Positions 35,752-45,022 are shown, counted from the first letter of the stretch. The stretch is 64,000 bases of DNA from Ruminococcus flavefaciens (GCA_002371825.1 DFHF01000042.1:29713-93712); one strand, 5' to 3'. Numbers and translations: made by a program. The notes: generated by a model not told the origin, from the letters alone.

Positions 35752-36433
35752 TAACAAAAAGAAAAACAGCTTAGTACTCATACACATCGCCACACCTTTT
35801 ATCATACTGGCAATGTGTGTGGGAATACTTCTTATCGTATCGATAAAGCCCTCTGACAAGCTTAAGGTCTATAAGAATCTTGTATTCATGGACGAGCTGA
35901 AGCTCAATCCGGATGATGAGGCTATCGGGCTTAAGATAAAGGATAATACCATAATCGATGACTATAAGGGCACAACATCCGATAAGGGAGAGTTCATCCG
36001 CCCTGTATTCGGAGAGATGTATGCCATCATAAAAAGCGATAGCTTTGACCTGAGTGTTCCTGTATACTGGGGAAGCGATATCGAACTCTTTGAGAGAGGT
36101 GCCTGCCAGGCTACAGGGTCCGTTATAGTCGGTGATGAGGGAAATACAGTCATCAGCGCTCACGAGGACACCTTCTTCTCACAGCTCTCAGAGCTGAAAA
36201 AGGGAGACACACTTACTGTTTCCACAAACTACGGTGAGTTCACCTATACCGTCAGGGAGCTTATAAGCTTTAAAAAGGACAACAACAAGTATGTTAATCC
36301 TTCAAAGGATACAAGACTCACTCTTTATACCTGCAAGAAGGATGTACTCGGTTCATCGGATGAACGTATAGGCGTTATCTGTGATCTGACGGAAAAGAAA
36401 TTCTATGTAACGGAGGAGGCTTCAAATGAATAA
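35732..36433 (+). CDS. Class D-like sortase
   Basis: 233 residues. One N-terminal membrane anchor (IHIATPFIILAMCVGILLIV) precedes a sortase fold: VISAHEDTFFSQLSELKKGD contains the catalytic His, LTLYTCKKDV the Cys and SSDERIGVICDL the Arg. The His motif is AHEDTFF rather than the usual GHRDTFF, a clear deviation. It overlaps the presumed substrate gene by 20 bases (start at 35732, AAGGACGG upstream) and the next gene by 8, so the three are coupled. Confidence 0.85.
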   Translation: MQSQMSNNKKKNSLVLIHIATPFIILAMCVGILLIVSIKPSDKLKVYKNLVFMDELKLNPDDEAIGLKIKDNTIIDDYKGTTSDKGEFIRPVFGEMYAIIKSDSFDLSVPVYWGSDIELFERGACQATGSVIVGDEGNTVISAHEDTFFSQLSELKKGDTLTVSTNYGEFTYTVRELISFKKDNNKYVNPSKDTRLTLYTCKKDVLGSSDERIGVICDLTEKKFYVTEEASNE

Positions 36434-37370
36434 AGTAAGCACATACCTCCTTTCACTGATACTCTCCATACTCCTGGTGCTTGCACTTTTTGGCAGTGTT
36501 GCTATGTCAATAGCAGATATCAATGTGACTGCAAAGAAGGCGAAGGCGCTTGCAGAGAAAAAAGATGTATCAGCAAAGATACTGACTCAGATAGACAAGT
36601 ATTACCGTGAGCAGTCAGCCTCAACAGGTATACCTGCCAGCGTGTTTACGGATAATATCTCAGAGGAGTATATCCAGTCTGTTCTGGAAACCTATATAGA
36701 CGGCACTTTCACATCCCTGAAAGAGGATCATTCCCTTAACGTCAAGGTGCCTAAGAATGAAGCTATGGAGTTGGCACTTGATACCTTCTTCAATGATTAT
36801 GCCGACAGCACCGGATACGAAAAGGATGAAGCTTTCTACAACAAGCTTGAGACCACCAAAGCAAATGCATATAAGTATATAGGAAGTGCCTGTGATATCT
36901 ACAAGGCATCATCCCTCGGAAAGCACGGCCTGCTCAGAAAGGCTTCAAAGATTTACATGCTTCGTCCGCTGCTTACATTTGCCAGTGTGGGAGGAGCAGT
37001 TCTGCTGATGCTGTTCATACTTGCAGTCAACCGCAGGGACAAGAAGACCTTCCTCTACTGGACAGGAATATCCGCAGTTATAGCAGGTATTTTCGGAACA
37101 GTTCCAAGCATATATCTTGTGGGAACTAAATATTTTGATTCCTTCTCGATAAAACAGCCCCAGGTATTTATAGCATATACCACATCGATGTACAGGCTTA
37201 CTGAGGCATTTATGGCAGCCTCGATAGCACTCTTCGTCATAGGAGCAGCACTTATCGTAATGTATGCTGTGTTCTACGGAAAGCACAAGCATCTCTCGGA
37301 AAATGATCCGGTGCTGAGCATTCCGGGATCAGAAAAAAATGAAAGCAAAGAGAAGAAAAATATTGACTAA
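36426..37370 (+). CDS. Sortase-cassette membrane protein of unknown function
   Basis: 314 residues. An N-terminal membrane segment (LLSLILSILLVLALFGSVAM) is followed by about 150 extracellular residues and then three membrane segments (LLTFASVGGAVLLMLFIL, WTGISAVIAGIFGTVPSIYL, AFMAASIALFVIGAALIVM) and a charged tail. I do not recognise the family. Overlap with the sortase gene suggests that it helps substrate presentation or sortase placement; this is inference. Confidence 0.75.
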   Translation: MNKVSTYLLSLILSILLVLALFGSVAMSIADINVTAKKAKALAEKKDVSAKILTQIDKYYREQSASTGIPASVFTDNISEEYIQSVLETYIDGTFTSLKEDHSLNVKVPKNEAMELALDTFFNDYADSTGYEKDEAFYNKLETTKANAYKYIGSACDIYKASSLGKHGLLRKASKIYMLRPLLTFASVGGAVLLMLFILAVNRRDKKTFLYWTGISAVIAGIFGTVPSIYLVGTKYFDSFSIKQPQVFIAYTTSMYRLTEAFMAASIALFVIGAALIVMYAVFYGKHKHLSENDPVLSIPGSEKNESKEKKNID

Positions 37371-37391
37371 CTCATTTTTTGATGATATAAT
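37363..37391 (+). promoter_or_regulatory. aqpZ promoter
   Basis: TTGACT and TATAAT, 17 bases apart; the -35 lies inside the last codons of the upstream gene. Confidence 0.75.
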
Positions 37392-37443
37392 GGTCTTAAC
37401 CGGCTCTGACCGGAAATAAAAAAATATATAGGAGGCAAACAAA

Positions 37444-38139
37444 ATGACAAAAACATCAATCAAGAAGTATGTGGCTGAAGCTATCGGTACCTGTGTACTG
37501 GTACTCGTCGGCTGCGGTACAGCAATGATCACAGGAGGTGCCATTATTACAACAGCTTTTGCATTCGGTCTTGTTATCGTTGGCATGGCTTACTGCATCG
37601 GCAACATTTCAGGCTGCCACATCAACCCTGCTGTATCATTTGCAGTATGGCTCAACAAGGGAATGTCCAACCGTGATTTTGGCTGCTATGTTGCATCACA
37701 GTTTGCAGGCTCCCTTATCGGTACTGCTCTTCTCAGATTTATATTCGATCTCGGTGATATCTGTGATGCAACTACTCCACCGAAAGAAGAATGGGGAATG
37801 GGTGCAAACACACTCAAAGGTGTAAACGACAACATCCTCGCAGGACTGATCGTTGAGATAATCCTTACATTCATCTTCGTTATGGTAATTCTCGGTGTTA
37901 CTTCAAAGAAGGCTAACCACGGCTCATTCGGAGGCCTTATCATTGGTCTTTCACTGACAATGGTACACATCCTCGGAATCGGTCTTACAGGTACATCTGT
38001 AAACCCTGCAAGAAGCCTCTGGCCTGCAGTTTTTGCAACGGGCGATGCTCTTTCACAGGTATGGATATTCCTCCTTGCTCCTATGGCAGGTGCAGCTCTC
38101 GCAGCTTTCACTTACAAGTGGCTTGAATCTGACCAGTGA
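37444..38139 (+). CDS. aqpZ: Aquaporin, MIP family
   Basis: 231 residues with six predicted membrane segments and both NPA half-helices (CHINPAVSFAVW and SVNPARSLWPA). The His in MVHILGIG and the Arg after the second NPA fit a narrow, water-selective filter as in AqpZ rather than a glycerol channel. It has its own promoter, AGGAGG site and terminator. Confidence 0.92.
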   Translation: MTKTSIKKYVAEAIGTCVLVLVGCGTAMITGGAIITTAFAFGLVIVGMAYCIGNISGCHINPAVSFAVWLNKGMSNRDFGCYVASQFAGSLIGTALLRFIFDLGDICDATTPPKEEWGMGANTLKGVNDNILAGLIVEIILTFIFVMVILGVTSKKANHGSFGGLIIGLSLTMVHILGIGLTGTSVNPARSLWPAVFATGDALSQVWIFLLAPMAGAALAAFTYKWLESDQ

Positions 38140-38162
38140 GCAGGATAATAAAATATGATTGA

Positions 38163-38185
38163 AGGGCGGCTTCGGCCGCCTTTTT
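38163..38185 (+). terminator. Terminator after aqpZ, first 25-bp repeat copy
   Basis: GGCGGC, TTCG, GCCGCC and TTTTT. The 25 bases from 38161 recur identically at 39294-39318. Confidence 0.9.
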
Positions 38186-38238
38186 CTTTATCAGAATTTC
38201 AGGGCAGCCCTTAGTATATTTCCTTTCGGTTTTTTTCT

Positions 38239-38264
38239 GTACAACGTTTCTGCGTTGTACAGGC
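38239..38264. other. Perfect inverted repeat before the phage-like ORFs
   Basis: CTGTACAACG, TTTCTG, CGTTGTACAG. The T run lies on the 5' side, so it is not a plus-strand terminator; it may be an operator or an element end. Confidence 0.5.
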
Positions 38265-38321
38265 AGGCTTTTCAGACTTATTGTGGAGGCCGATATTTTA
38301 CTGTGAAAGGAAAGTGCTTAT

Positions 38322-38588
38322 ATGATCTCGATCAGAAACAGCCGATTCATCAGATTTGAGGAGGGCGCTGCTATAGTAAGGGCTGAGCTTGATGTGGACA
38401 CAGCTGCGGAGCTTCCTGCATACGATTTTATTGCAGGTCAGTGTCTCGCTCAGGGAAGCATTGCCCACGTTGTCACTACCGGAGAGTTTTTCTGCCTTGC
38501 AGGTGACAACAGCTGGTACAATCAGGATGGCAGCAACGCTGAAGATTATCCGGTAACACCAGAGGAGGAGCAGGATGCTGAGACATGA
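38322..38588 (+). CDS. Small phage-structural-like protein
   Basis: 88 residues. The pattern SRFIRFEEGAAIVRAELDVDT..ELPAYDFIAGQ..GSIAHVVTTGEFFCLAG..WYNQDGS resembles short proteins found near tail genes in Firmicute prophages. GAAAGGA lies before the ATG. No other phage genes are present. It overlaps the next gene by 14 bases. Confidence 0.6.
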   Translation: MISIRNSRFIRFEEGAAIVRAELDVDTAAELPAYDFIAGQCLAQGSIAHVVTTGEFFCLAGDNSWYNQDGSNAEDYPVTPEEEQDAET

Positions 38589-39291
38589 TATCCTGATGAG
38601 AACAGGAAGAAAAGCAGCCCCTTCGGATACCTTTACGGAGATGGCTGCAAGAAGATTCTTTCCGGAGAATGTTCTGCCTAAGGAATATTCAAGGGTGAAG
38701 TATCTCGAAAGCTCCGGCACTCAGTACATCGATACCGGATGGAGATATGATATCGGGGATACATCTCAGAAACAGACAAATTATAATATCCAGTGCAAGT
38801 GTTCGTGCAGTGAAAACTATTCAGTTTTCGGGAGCAGAGACTGCTTCAATCTCCGTGGGAACAATGGAGCAATGTGGTTCCGTGGCTACACCTATTACTC
38901 AGGATATAGTTTGCAGACCGATGTCCCTACAGGAAATACCCCAGTGGAATGGCAGTACAACAATGAGATCCTCTATGCGGACGGAGTTCAGAAAGGAGAA
39001 CTTAGCAGGAGCTCCGGAAGCGGCGGAGATGAGCCCATATACATTTTCGGACGCTATAATCCGTATACCGGCCCTTATTGTGAGAATATGGGCGGAACAG
39101 TCAGGATCTACAATTTCAGCGTTTCTGAAAATCCTGCGGGAAGTCCTGACAGAGTAACACCTATAGTTGACCTGTGGCCGTGCGTGAGAAAGTCGGACGG
39201 CAAACCTGGAATGTATGATTTCGTATCCGGAAATTTCCTCGTAAACATCGGCACTGGAGAGTTCTCTACAGATCGTTCCTCAGCAAAATGA
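38575..39291 (+). CDS. LamG-like phage/surface protein
   Basis: 238 residues, no signal peptide. VKYLESSGTQYIDTGWR at about residue 42 is a motif common in Firmicute phage tail and surface proteins that carry a concanavalin-like lectin fold; the rest fits one such domain and ends PGMYDFVSGNFLVNIGTGEF. It is coupled to the previous ORF. Together they look like a prophage cargo or remnant. Confidence 0.65.
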   Translation: MLRHDILMRTGRKAAPSDTFTEMAARRFFPENVLPKEYSRVKYLESSGTQYIDTGWRYDIGDTSQKQTNYNIQCKCSCSENYSVFGSRDCFNLRGNNGAMWFRGYTYYSGYSLQTDVPTGNTPVEWQYNNEILYADGVQKGELSRSSGSGGDEPIYIFGRYNPYTGPYCENMGGTVRIYNFSVSENPAGSPDRVTPIVDLWPCVRKSDGKPGMYDFVSGNFLVNIGTGEFSTDRSSAK

Positions 39292-39295
39292 GGGA

Positions 39296-39320
39296 AGGGC
39301 GGCTTCGGCCGCCTTTTTTT
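39296..39320 (+). terminator. Terminator after phage-like pair, second 25-bp repeat copy
   Basis: GGCGGC, TTCG, GCCGCC and seven T residues, the same sequence as the terminator at 38163. Confidence 0.9.
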
Positions 39321-39362
39321 ATGCATAGCCGCCTTAGACGCTGTCAGCAGCTCCCTCTCTGC

Positions 39363-39391
39363 TTGACAATGGGGAGCAAAGGACTTATAAT
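39363..39391 (+). promoter_or_regulatory. Promoter of the cobalamin operon
   Basis: TTGACA and TATAAT, 17 bases apart. Only about 48 bases separate the expected transcript start from cbiD, too little for a B12 riboswitch. Confidence 0.85.
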
Positions 39392-39446
39392 ATATGTTGA
39401 TGAATAGTAATATTTTGACATACTGATAAGAGCAGGAGGAGAGAAA

Positions 39447-40577
39447 ATGGAGGAGCTTTATATCTACCGTGGAGCAAAAAAGCTGCGCTGCGGCTATACC
39501 ACAGGCACCTGTGCTGCTGCGGCATCAAAGGCTGCGGCTGAAATGCTTTTATCCGGGAAAAAAGTCAGCAGCACCGAGCTTGTAACTCCTTCCGGAAACA
39601 GGCTTACGCTTAGTATCGAAGCTCCTGAGCTTTCTGAGGATCATGCTTCCTGCTCTGTGATAAAGAAAAGCGGCGATGACCCTGATGTTACTGACGGGAT
39701 AATGGTCTGTGCTGATATATACAGGACTGCCGGCGGTATAGAAATAACCGGCGGGGAGGGAGTTGGGACAGTCACAAAGCCGGGACTGGATCAGCCTGTT
39801 GGAGAATCAGCCATAAATTCCGTACCCAGAAGGATGATAACAGAGGCTGTCAGAGAAATGGCGGAGCTGTATGAGTACAGTGGCGGTTTCAGGATAATAA
39901 TATCAGTTCCTCAGGGCAGGGAGCTGGCCAGAAAGACCTTCAATCCCAGAATGGGCATAGTGGGCGGTATATCGATCATCGGGACTACTGGCATAGTAGA
40001 GCCCATGAGCAGCCGTGCGCTTGTGGAAACTATCAGGACGGAAGCTAATATGCGAAAGGCTGCCGGATACCGTTATCTTCTGCTGACAGTCGGGAATTTC
40101 AGCGAGGACTTCATAAAACTGAGAGCCGGAGAACTTTCTGAGCGCACAGTCACCTGCAGCAACTTCATCGGTGAGGCACTGGATATAGGACTTTCACTTG
40201 GCTTTGAGGGGATACTCCTTATCGGACATATGGGAAAGCTGGTCAAGCTTGGGTCAGGGATAATGAATACCCATTCCACATATGCAGACGGCCGGATGGA
40301 AACACTTATGGCCTGCGGAGTGCTTGCAGGAGCAGATAACAGAGTCCTTTCACAGCTGGCAGGATGTGCAGTGACAGATGCAGCACTTGACATACTTTAC
40401 AGCAGCGGCGAAGCAGAAAAAGTGCTTGCAGTGCTTGCTGAGCGTATAGGATATTATATGTCGGCGAGAGTAAGAGGAGAGATATTGACGGGAGCAGTGG
40501 TGTTCTCGGAAAAGCATGGTCTTACTCTGAAAACCGGCTCTGCTGACAAACTTATAGAACTTATCTCGGAGGAATGA
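39447..40577 (+). CDS. cbiD: Cobalt-precorrin-5B C1-methyltransferase
   Basis: 376 residues. LRCGYTTGTCAAAASKAA is the family hallmark, with KKSGDDPDVTDG and the MSSRALVETIRTE block further on. It methylates C1 during ring contraction in the anaerobic (early cobalt) pathway. AGGAGG precedes the ATG. It is first in a 13-gene operon whose members mostly overlap or abut. Confidence 0.96.
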   Translation: MEELYIYRGAKKLRCGYTTGTCAAAASKAAAEMLLSGKKVSSTELVTPSGNRLTLSIEAPELSEDHASCSVIKKSGDDPDVTDGIMVCADIYRTAGGIEITGGEGVGTVTKPGLDQPVGESAINSVPRRMITEAVREMAELYEYSGGFRIIISVPQGRELARKTFNPRMGIVGGISIIGTTGIVEPMSSRALVETIRTEANMRKAAGYRYLLLTVGNFSEDFIKLRAGELSERTVTCSNFIGEALDIGLSLGFEGILLIGHMGKLVKLGSGIMNTHSTYADGRMETLMACGVLAGADNRVLSQLAGCAVTDAALDILYSSGEAEKVLAVLAERIGYYMSARVRGEILTGAVVFSEKHGLTLKTGSADKLIELISEE

Positions 40578-40578
40578 A

Positions 40579-41337
40579 ATGGTCAATTTTGTAGGAGCAG
40601 GCTGCGGAGCGGCCGACCTTATAACAGTTCGTGGAAAAGCACTTATTGAGGCAGCTGATGTGATAATATATGCCGGTTCACTTGTGAATCCGGAGCTGCT
40701 TGGATATGCGAAGGAGGGCTGCCGTATCTTTAACAGCGCCCATATGACCCTCGATGAAGTCATTGATGTCATGGCAGGTGCCGAGGCAGACGGACTTATG
40801 ACGGTAAGGCTGCATACCGGAGACCCCAGCATATATGGAGCAGTGCGTGAGCAGATGGACAGGCTCACAGAGCTGGGGATAGAGTATCAGATATGTCCGG
40901 GAGTAAGCTCATTCTGCGGAGCAGCTGCCGCTCTGAGGGCGGAGTATACGCTGCCGGAGGTCTCACAGACAGTTATACTCACACGCATGGCCGGACGTAC
41001 TCCTGTACCGGACAGTGAGAGCATAGAGAGCCTTGCTGCACATCACAGTACAATGGTGATATTTCTCAGTACAGGAATGCTTGCTGAGCTTTCGGAGAGA
41101 CTTATCAGCGGAGGGTACTCTCCGGATACTCCTGCGGCGATAGTATATAAGGCATCATGGCCGGACGAGAAGGTGCTGAGGTGTAAAGTCGGTACGCTTG
41201 CTGAGACTGCTGAAAAAAACGGTATAAAAAAGACAGCTCTGGTAGCAGCAGGGGATTTTCTCGGAGACGATTATTCCCTCTCAAAGCTCTATGATCCGGC
41301 ATTTGAGACCGAATTCCGGAGGGCTGCCGGGAAATGA
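40579..41337 (+). CDS. cbiF: Cobalt-precorrin-4 C11-methyltransferase
   Basis: 252 residues. FVGAGCGAADLITVRG and VIIYAGSLV are the tetrapyrrole-methylase signatures, and RLHTGDPSIYGA completes the SAM site. It starts one base after the cbiD stop with CGGAGG inside cbiD. Confidence 0.95.
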   Translation: MVNFVGAGCGAADLITVRGKALIEAADVIIYAGSLVNPELLGYAKEGCRIFNSAHMTLDEVIDVMAGAEADGLMTVRLHTGDPSIYGAVREQMDRLTELGIEYQICPGVSSFCGAAAALRAEYTLPEVSQTVILTRMAGRTPVPDSESIESLAAHHSTMVIFLSTGMLAELSERLISGGYSPDTPAAIVYKASWPDEKVLRCKVGTLAETAEKNGIKKTALVAAGDFLGDDYSLSKLYDPAFETEFRRAAGK

Positions 41338-42368
41338 AGATAAAGATGATATCTGTTACCGAAAACGGACGTCTCCTCTCCGAAAGGATAGCCGGTGCTC
41401 TTGAAGGACATGAGACCGAGAGATTCTGCTTTCACAGGCATTCTGGCAGCAGCTGCCGGAGTTTCAGTGACCTTTCGGAGCTTGTAAGTGAGATATGGGA
41501 AGATTCCGGAGCTTTGATATTTGTATGTGCCTGCGGTATAGCGGTCAGGAGCATAGCCCCCCATATCAGGAGCAAATTCAGTGATCCGGCGGTAATAGCA
41601 GCCGATGACTGCGGAAAATTTGTTATACCGCTTCTCTCAGGACACGTTGGCGGAGCAAATGCGCTGGCTGAGAAGATAGCCTCAGCTATAGGCGCACAGG
41701 CAGCTGTCACTACTGCCACAGATGTGGGCGGACGTTTTTCTCCTGACAGCTTTGCAGCAGCAAACGGACTTATTATAGGTGACCCCGGAGCTGCTAAGGA
41801 GATAGCCTCGGCTGTTCTTGCCGGAGAAAGGATAGGTCTTGCTTCTGAGTACTCATGTGTGAATATGACTCCGGAGATAGCTCCGGGAGAGGAGTGCCGC
41901 TGCGGCATATATATCGGTGAAAAAACGGCCGAAGCACCGTTTCCTGTGACACTTCAGCTCATGCCGAGAAATATCGTTATCGGTATAGGCTGCCGGAGAG
42001 ATACAAGTGCAGAGGCAGTCGAGGAGACCGTGCTTGAAGCGCTGGGCAGAGCAGGGATATCTGCCGGACGCATATGCTCTGCGGCGACGGTGGATATCAA
42101 GGCTGACGAGGAGGGAATACTGGGATTCTGCCGCAAATACGGCATAGAGCTTTCCGTGTTCACTCCTGAGGAACTTATGGACACACCGGGAGAATTTACG
42201 GCCTCACCCTTTGTTGAGAAGATAACAGGTACGGACAATGTCTGCGAGAGAAGTGCAGTAAGGCTAAGCGGCGGAGCTCTTGTGATGAAAAAATACGCAG
42301 GCAGAGGTGTTACCGCAGCCGCAGCAGAGATACCGGTAACTTTGGATATGGAGAAGAAAGTTTTATGA
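41334..42368 (+). CDS. cbiG: Cobalt-precorrin-5A hydrolase
   Basis: 344 residues. The N-terminal and central regions include LSGHVGGANALAEKIA, the conserved CbiG motif, and the C-terminal domain has IGIGCRRDTSAE. It opens the delta-lactone and releases acetaldehyde, a step specific to the anaerobic route. ATGA overlaps on both sides. Confidence 0.95.
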   Translation: MKIKMISVTENGRLLSERIAGALEGHETERFCFHRHSGSSCRSFSDLSELVSEIWEDSGALIFVCACGIAVRSIAPHIRSKFSDPAVIAADDCGKFVIPLLSGHVGGANALAEKIASAIGAQAAVTTATDVGGRFSPDSFAAANGLIIGDPGAAKEIASAVLAGERIGLASEYSCVNMTPEIAPGEECRCGIYIGEKTAEAPFPVTLQLMPRNIVIGIGCRRDTSAEAVEETVLEALGRAGISAGRICSAATVDIKADEEGILGFCRKYGIELSVFTPEELMDTPGEFTASPFVEKITGTDNVCERSAVRLSGGALVMKKYAGRGVTAAAAEIPVTLDMEKKVL

Positions 42369-43090
42369 TGTTATATATAGTCGGATTCGGAGCAGGCAGT
42401 CCTGAGGGGATGACAATCGCCGCAAGACAGGCTCTTGAAAGCAGCAGCCTTATAGTTGGGTACACAGCCTATATCGACCTGCTAAGAGACCTGCTTCCGG
42501 ATAAGGAGCTGGCCTCAACAGGCATGAGGCAGGAGCGTGAAAGAGTGGAGCTTGCTCTCAGAGAGGCTCAGCAGAGGACAGTGTCGCTGGTGTGCAGCGG
42601 GGACTCTCAGCTCTATGGCATGGCAGGACTTGCCTATGAGCTGAGCCCGTCTTATCCCGGGGCTGAGATATCTGTCATACCCGGAGTAACTGCGGCATTC
42701 AGCGGCGGAGCAGTCCTTGGTTCACCTATGACGAGCGATACTGCGCTGATAAGCCTTTCAGACCTCCTCACTCCTATGGAGAAGATTGTCAGGAGACTTC
42801 GCTGTGCGGCTGAGGGAGATTTTGTTATAGCGCTGTACAACCCGTCATCAAAAAAGCGTGCTGATTATCTCCGGAGAGCCTGTGACATAATTCTTGAGTA
42901 CCGTTCCCCTGAGACAGTCTGCGGATATGTTCAGAATATAGGACGTGAGGGAGAGAATTACAGGATAATGACACTAAGTGAGCTGCGGGAAACTTCTGTA
43001 GATATGTTTACAACAGTGTATATCGGAAATTCTGATACAAAAATAGTTAACGGGAAAATGGTGACACCGAGGGGTTACCGCAATGTTTAA
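42365..43090 (+). CDS. cbiH: Cobalt-factor III/precorrin-3B C17-methyltransferase
   Basis: 241 residues. IVGFGAGSPEGMTIAARQAL, SLVCSGDSQLYGMAG and ALYNPSSKKR are typical of CbiH/CobJ methylases, which also drive ring contraction. It overlaps cbiG and cbiJ. Confidence 0.95.
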   Translation: MMLYIVGFGAGSPEGMTIAARQALESSSLIVGYTAYIDLLRDLLPDKELASTGMRQERERVELALREAQQRTVSLVCSGDSQLYGMAGLAYELSPSYPGAEISVIPGVTAAFSGGAVLGSPMTSDTALISLSDLLTPMEKIVRRLRCAAEGDFVIALYNPSSKKRADYLRRACDIILEYRSPETVCGYVQNIGREGENYRIMTLSELRETSVDMFTTVYIGNSDTKIVNGKMVTPRGYRNV

Positions 43091-43835
43091 GGTGCTTATA
43101 TTCGGCGGCACTACCGAGGGCAGAGAGCTTGCGGAATTCTGCTGCCGCAACGGTATCAGCTGTACAGTTTCGGTTGCCACTGATATGGGAGCTTCTTTGC
43201 TGCCTGAGGCTGCGGATGTCTCCTGCGGCAGGCTGGACAGCATGGCGATGTGTGAAGCTATAAAGGAATCCGGAGCTTCAGTTGTGGTGGACGCTACTCA
43301 TCCGTTTGCAAGGGAGGCAACTGATAACATCCGCAAAGCCTGCGGTGAGACCGGTGTCACCTGTCTGCGGCTGCTGAGGGACAGCACTTCTGTAAAGGGG
43401 AGGACTGCTGCAAGTATAGCAGAGGCTGTGGAGATGCTCAGCCGCAGCAATGCTGCGGTTTTGTCCGTACTGGGCAGCAAATCCCTGCCGGAGCTGGCGG
43501 CTCTCAGGGACTGCCGGGAGAGAGTATGGCTGCGGCTCCTTCCCTCTGAGGGTATAGAGGAGCACTGCCGCAGTCTTGGATTTGATGTGAACAAGCTGAT
43601 ACTTGGAAAGGGACCGTTTACGGTCAGCAGAAATATAGAGCATATAAAGCTGAGCGGTGCAGAGGTTCTTCTTACAAAGGAGAGCGGAGCTGCCGGAGGT
43701 TATCCTGAGAAGGCTGAGGCTGCAGAAAAATGCGGGATAGAGCTGCTGACGGTGCTCCGGCCAAGAGAAAGCGGGATGAGTGCAGAGGAGATAAGGTCTG
43801 CGATAATGGAGCTGAGAAAGGAGAATGGAGAATGA
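43083..43835 (+). CDS. cbiJ: Cobalt-precorrin-6A reductase
   Basis: 250 residues. ILIFGGTTEGRELAEFC is close to the start of FKVLIFGGTTEGREL here, followed by VVDATHPFAREATDN and the LLTKESGAAGGYPEK motif of CbiJ/CobK. It uses NAD(P)H to reduce the macrocycle. It overlaps cbiH by 8 bases. Confidence 0.95.
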   Translation: MFKVLIFGGTTEGRELAEFCCRNGISCTVSVATDMGASLLPEAADVSCGRLDSMAMCEAIKESGASVVVDATHPFAREATDNIRKACGETGVTCLRLLRDSTSVKGRTAASIAEAVEMLSRSNAAVLSVLGSKSLPELAALRDCRERVWLRLLPSEGIEEHCRSLGFDVNKLILGKGPFTVSRNIEHIKLSGAEVLLTKESGAAGGYPEKAEAAEKCGIELLTVLRPRESGMSAEEIRSAIMELRKENGE

Positions 43836-45022
43836 AGGTGTGGATAACCGGTACCGGAATGGAGGGGGAGCTGACTCTTACTGCGGAGGCACGGAAAGCA
43901 GTTGAGGAGGCGGATATCCTTATCGGTGCAGAGCGTATGACAAGACCCTATTCCGGCCTTGGAAAGCCTGTATTTACAGCTTATAGATCCGAGGATATAG
44001 CAGCTGTCATCAGCCGTGAGCAGGTATCATCAGCAGCAGTTCTCATGTCCGGGGATACCGGATTTTTCAGCGGCACCAAAAAGCTCCTCCCTCTCCTTGA
44101 GGGACATGATGTAAGGGTGATCGCAGGTATCTCCTCGCTTTCATACTTCTGCGGACTTACAGGCCAGTCATATGAGGATATGAGGTGCATATCCCTTCAC
44201 GGAAGGGACTGCGGGATAGCAGTCAACGTCAAGCTTTACGGAAAGTGTTTTTTTCTTCTTGGCGGAGATACTGATGCTGCCGGTGTGTGCCGCAGACTTA
44301 CTGATTACGGCCTGGGAGAATCGATTGCAGTAATAGGTCAGGAGCTTGGCAGCAGCCGTGAGAAGATATTCAGAGGTACTGCCAGAGAGCTGGCGGATAT
44401 AGCTGCGGAGAAGCTTTGCGTAATGACAGTAAGTTATCCTGACCGCCTCAGATATCTTCCCTCTGCTATGGATGACAGCGAGTTTATCCGTGAGAATATC
44501 CCCATGACGAAGTCAGCAGTAAGAGGGAGCGCAGTATCATGGCTCCGTATAGAGCAGGACAGCACCTGCTGGGATATAGGCTGCGGAACAGGTTCAGTAT
44601 CCGTGGAAATGGCATACCGCTGTCCTATGGGTAGGGTATATGCCTTTGACAAAAAGCCGGAGGCGGCTGTACTCACTGAAAAAAATGCCCGGAAGCATGG
44701 CTGTGATAACATAGTCGTGACTGAGGGCAGCTGCCCTGAGATACTGGAGGCTGCTCCTGCACCGGATAAGGTATTTATAGGAGGCAGCTCAGGCAGGATA
44801 GAAGAGATATTTGCGGCAGTCAGAAGAAAAACAGACTGTGCGGACGTTGTTGTGACAGCTGTCTCACTGGAGACCCTTGAACAGGCTTCTGCTGCTTTCA
44901 GGGAGTACGGTGCGAGTCACGAGATAACACAGATAGCTGTTACAGAGACTTCAAGGATAGCCGGTCATACGATGCTTCATGCACAGAATCCGGTATTCAT
45001 TATCCGTGGGAGGCTGACATGA
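43832..45022 (+). CDS. cbiET: Fused cobalt-precorrin-7 C5/C15-methyltransferase
   Basis: 396 residues. Residues 1 to about 200 are a CbiE methylase (LIGAERMT, MSGDTGFFSG). From about 205 on is CbiT, with the class I SAM loop WDIGCGTGSVSVEMA and decarboxylase features. The fused form carries out C5 and C15 methylation with loss of CO2. The ATG at 43832 overlaps the cbiJ stop and follows AAAGGAG. Confidence 0.95.
   Translation: MKVWITGTGMEGELTLTAEARKAVEEADILIGAERMTRPYSGLGKPVFTAYRSEDIAAVISREQVSSAAVLMSGDTGFFSGTKKLLPLLEGHDVRVIAGISSLSYFCGLTGQSYEDMRCISLHGRDCGIAVNVKLYGKCFFLLGGDTDAAGVCRRLTDYGLGESIAVIGQELGSSREKIFRGTARELADIAAEKLCVMTVSYPDRLRYLPSAMDDSEFIRENIPMTKSAVRGSAVSWLRIEQDSTCWDIGCGTGSVSVEMAYRCPMGRVYAFDKKPEAAVLTEKNARKHGCDNIVVTEGSCPEILEAAPAPDKVFIGGSSGRIEEIFAAVRRKTDCADVVVTAVSLETLEQASAAFREYGASHEITQIAVTETSRIAGHTMLHAQNPVFIIRGRLT

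Noticed and set aside
38239..38264. Terminator for the aquaporin gene
   Set aside because: The T run precedes the stem; the real terminator is at 38163.
39392..39446. B12 riboswitch before cbiD
   Set aside because: The leader is about 50 bases long and contains none of the conserved B12 blocks.
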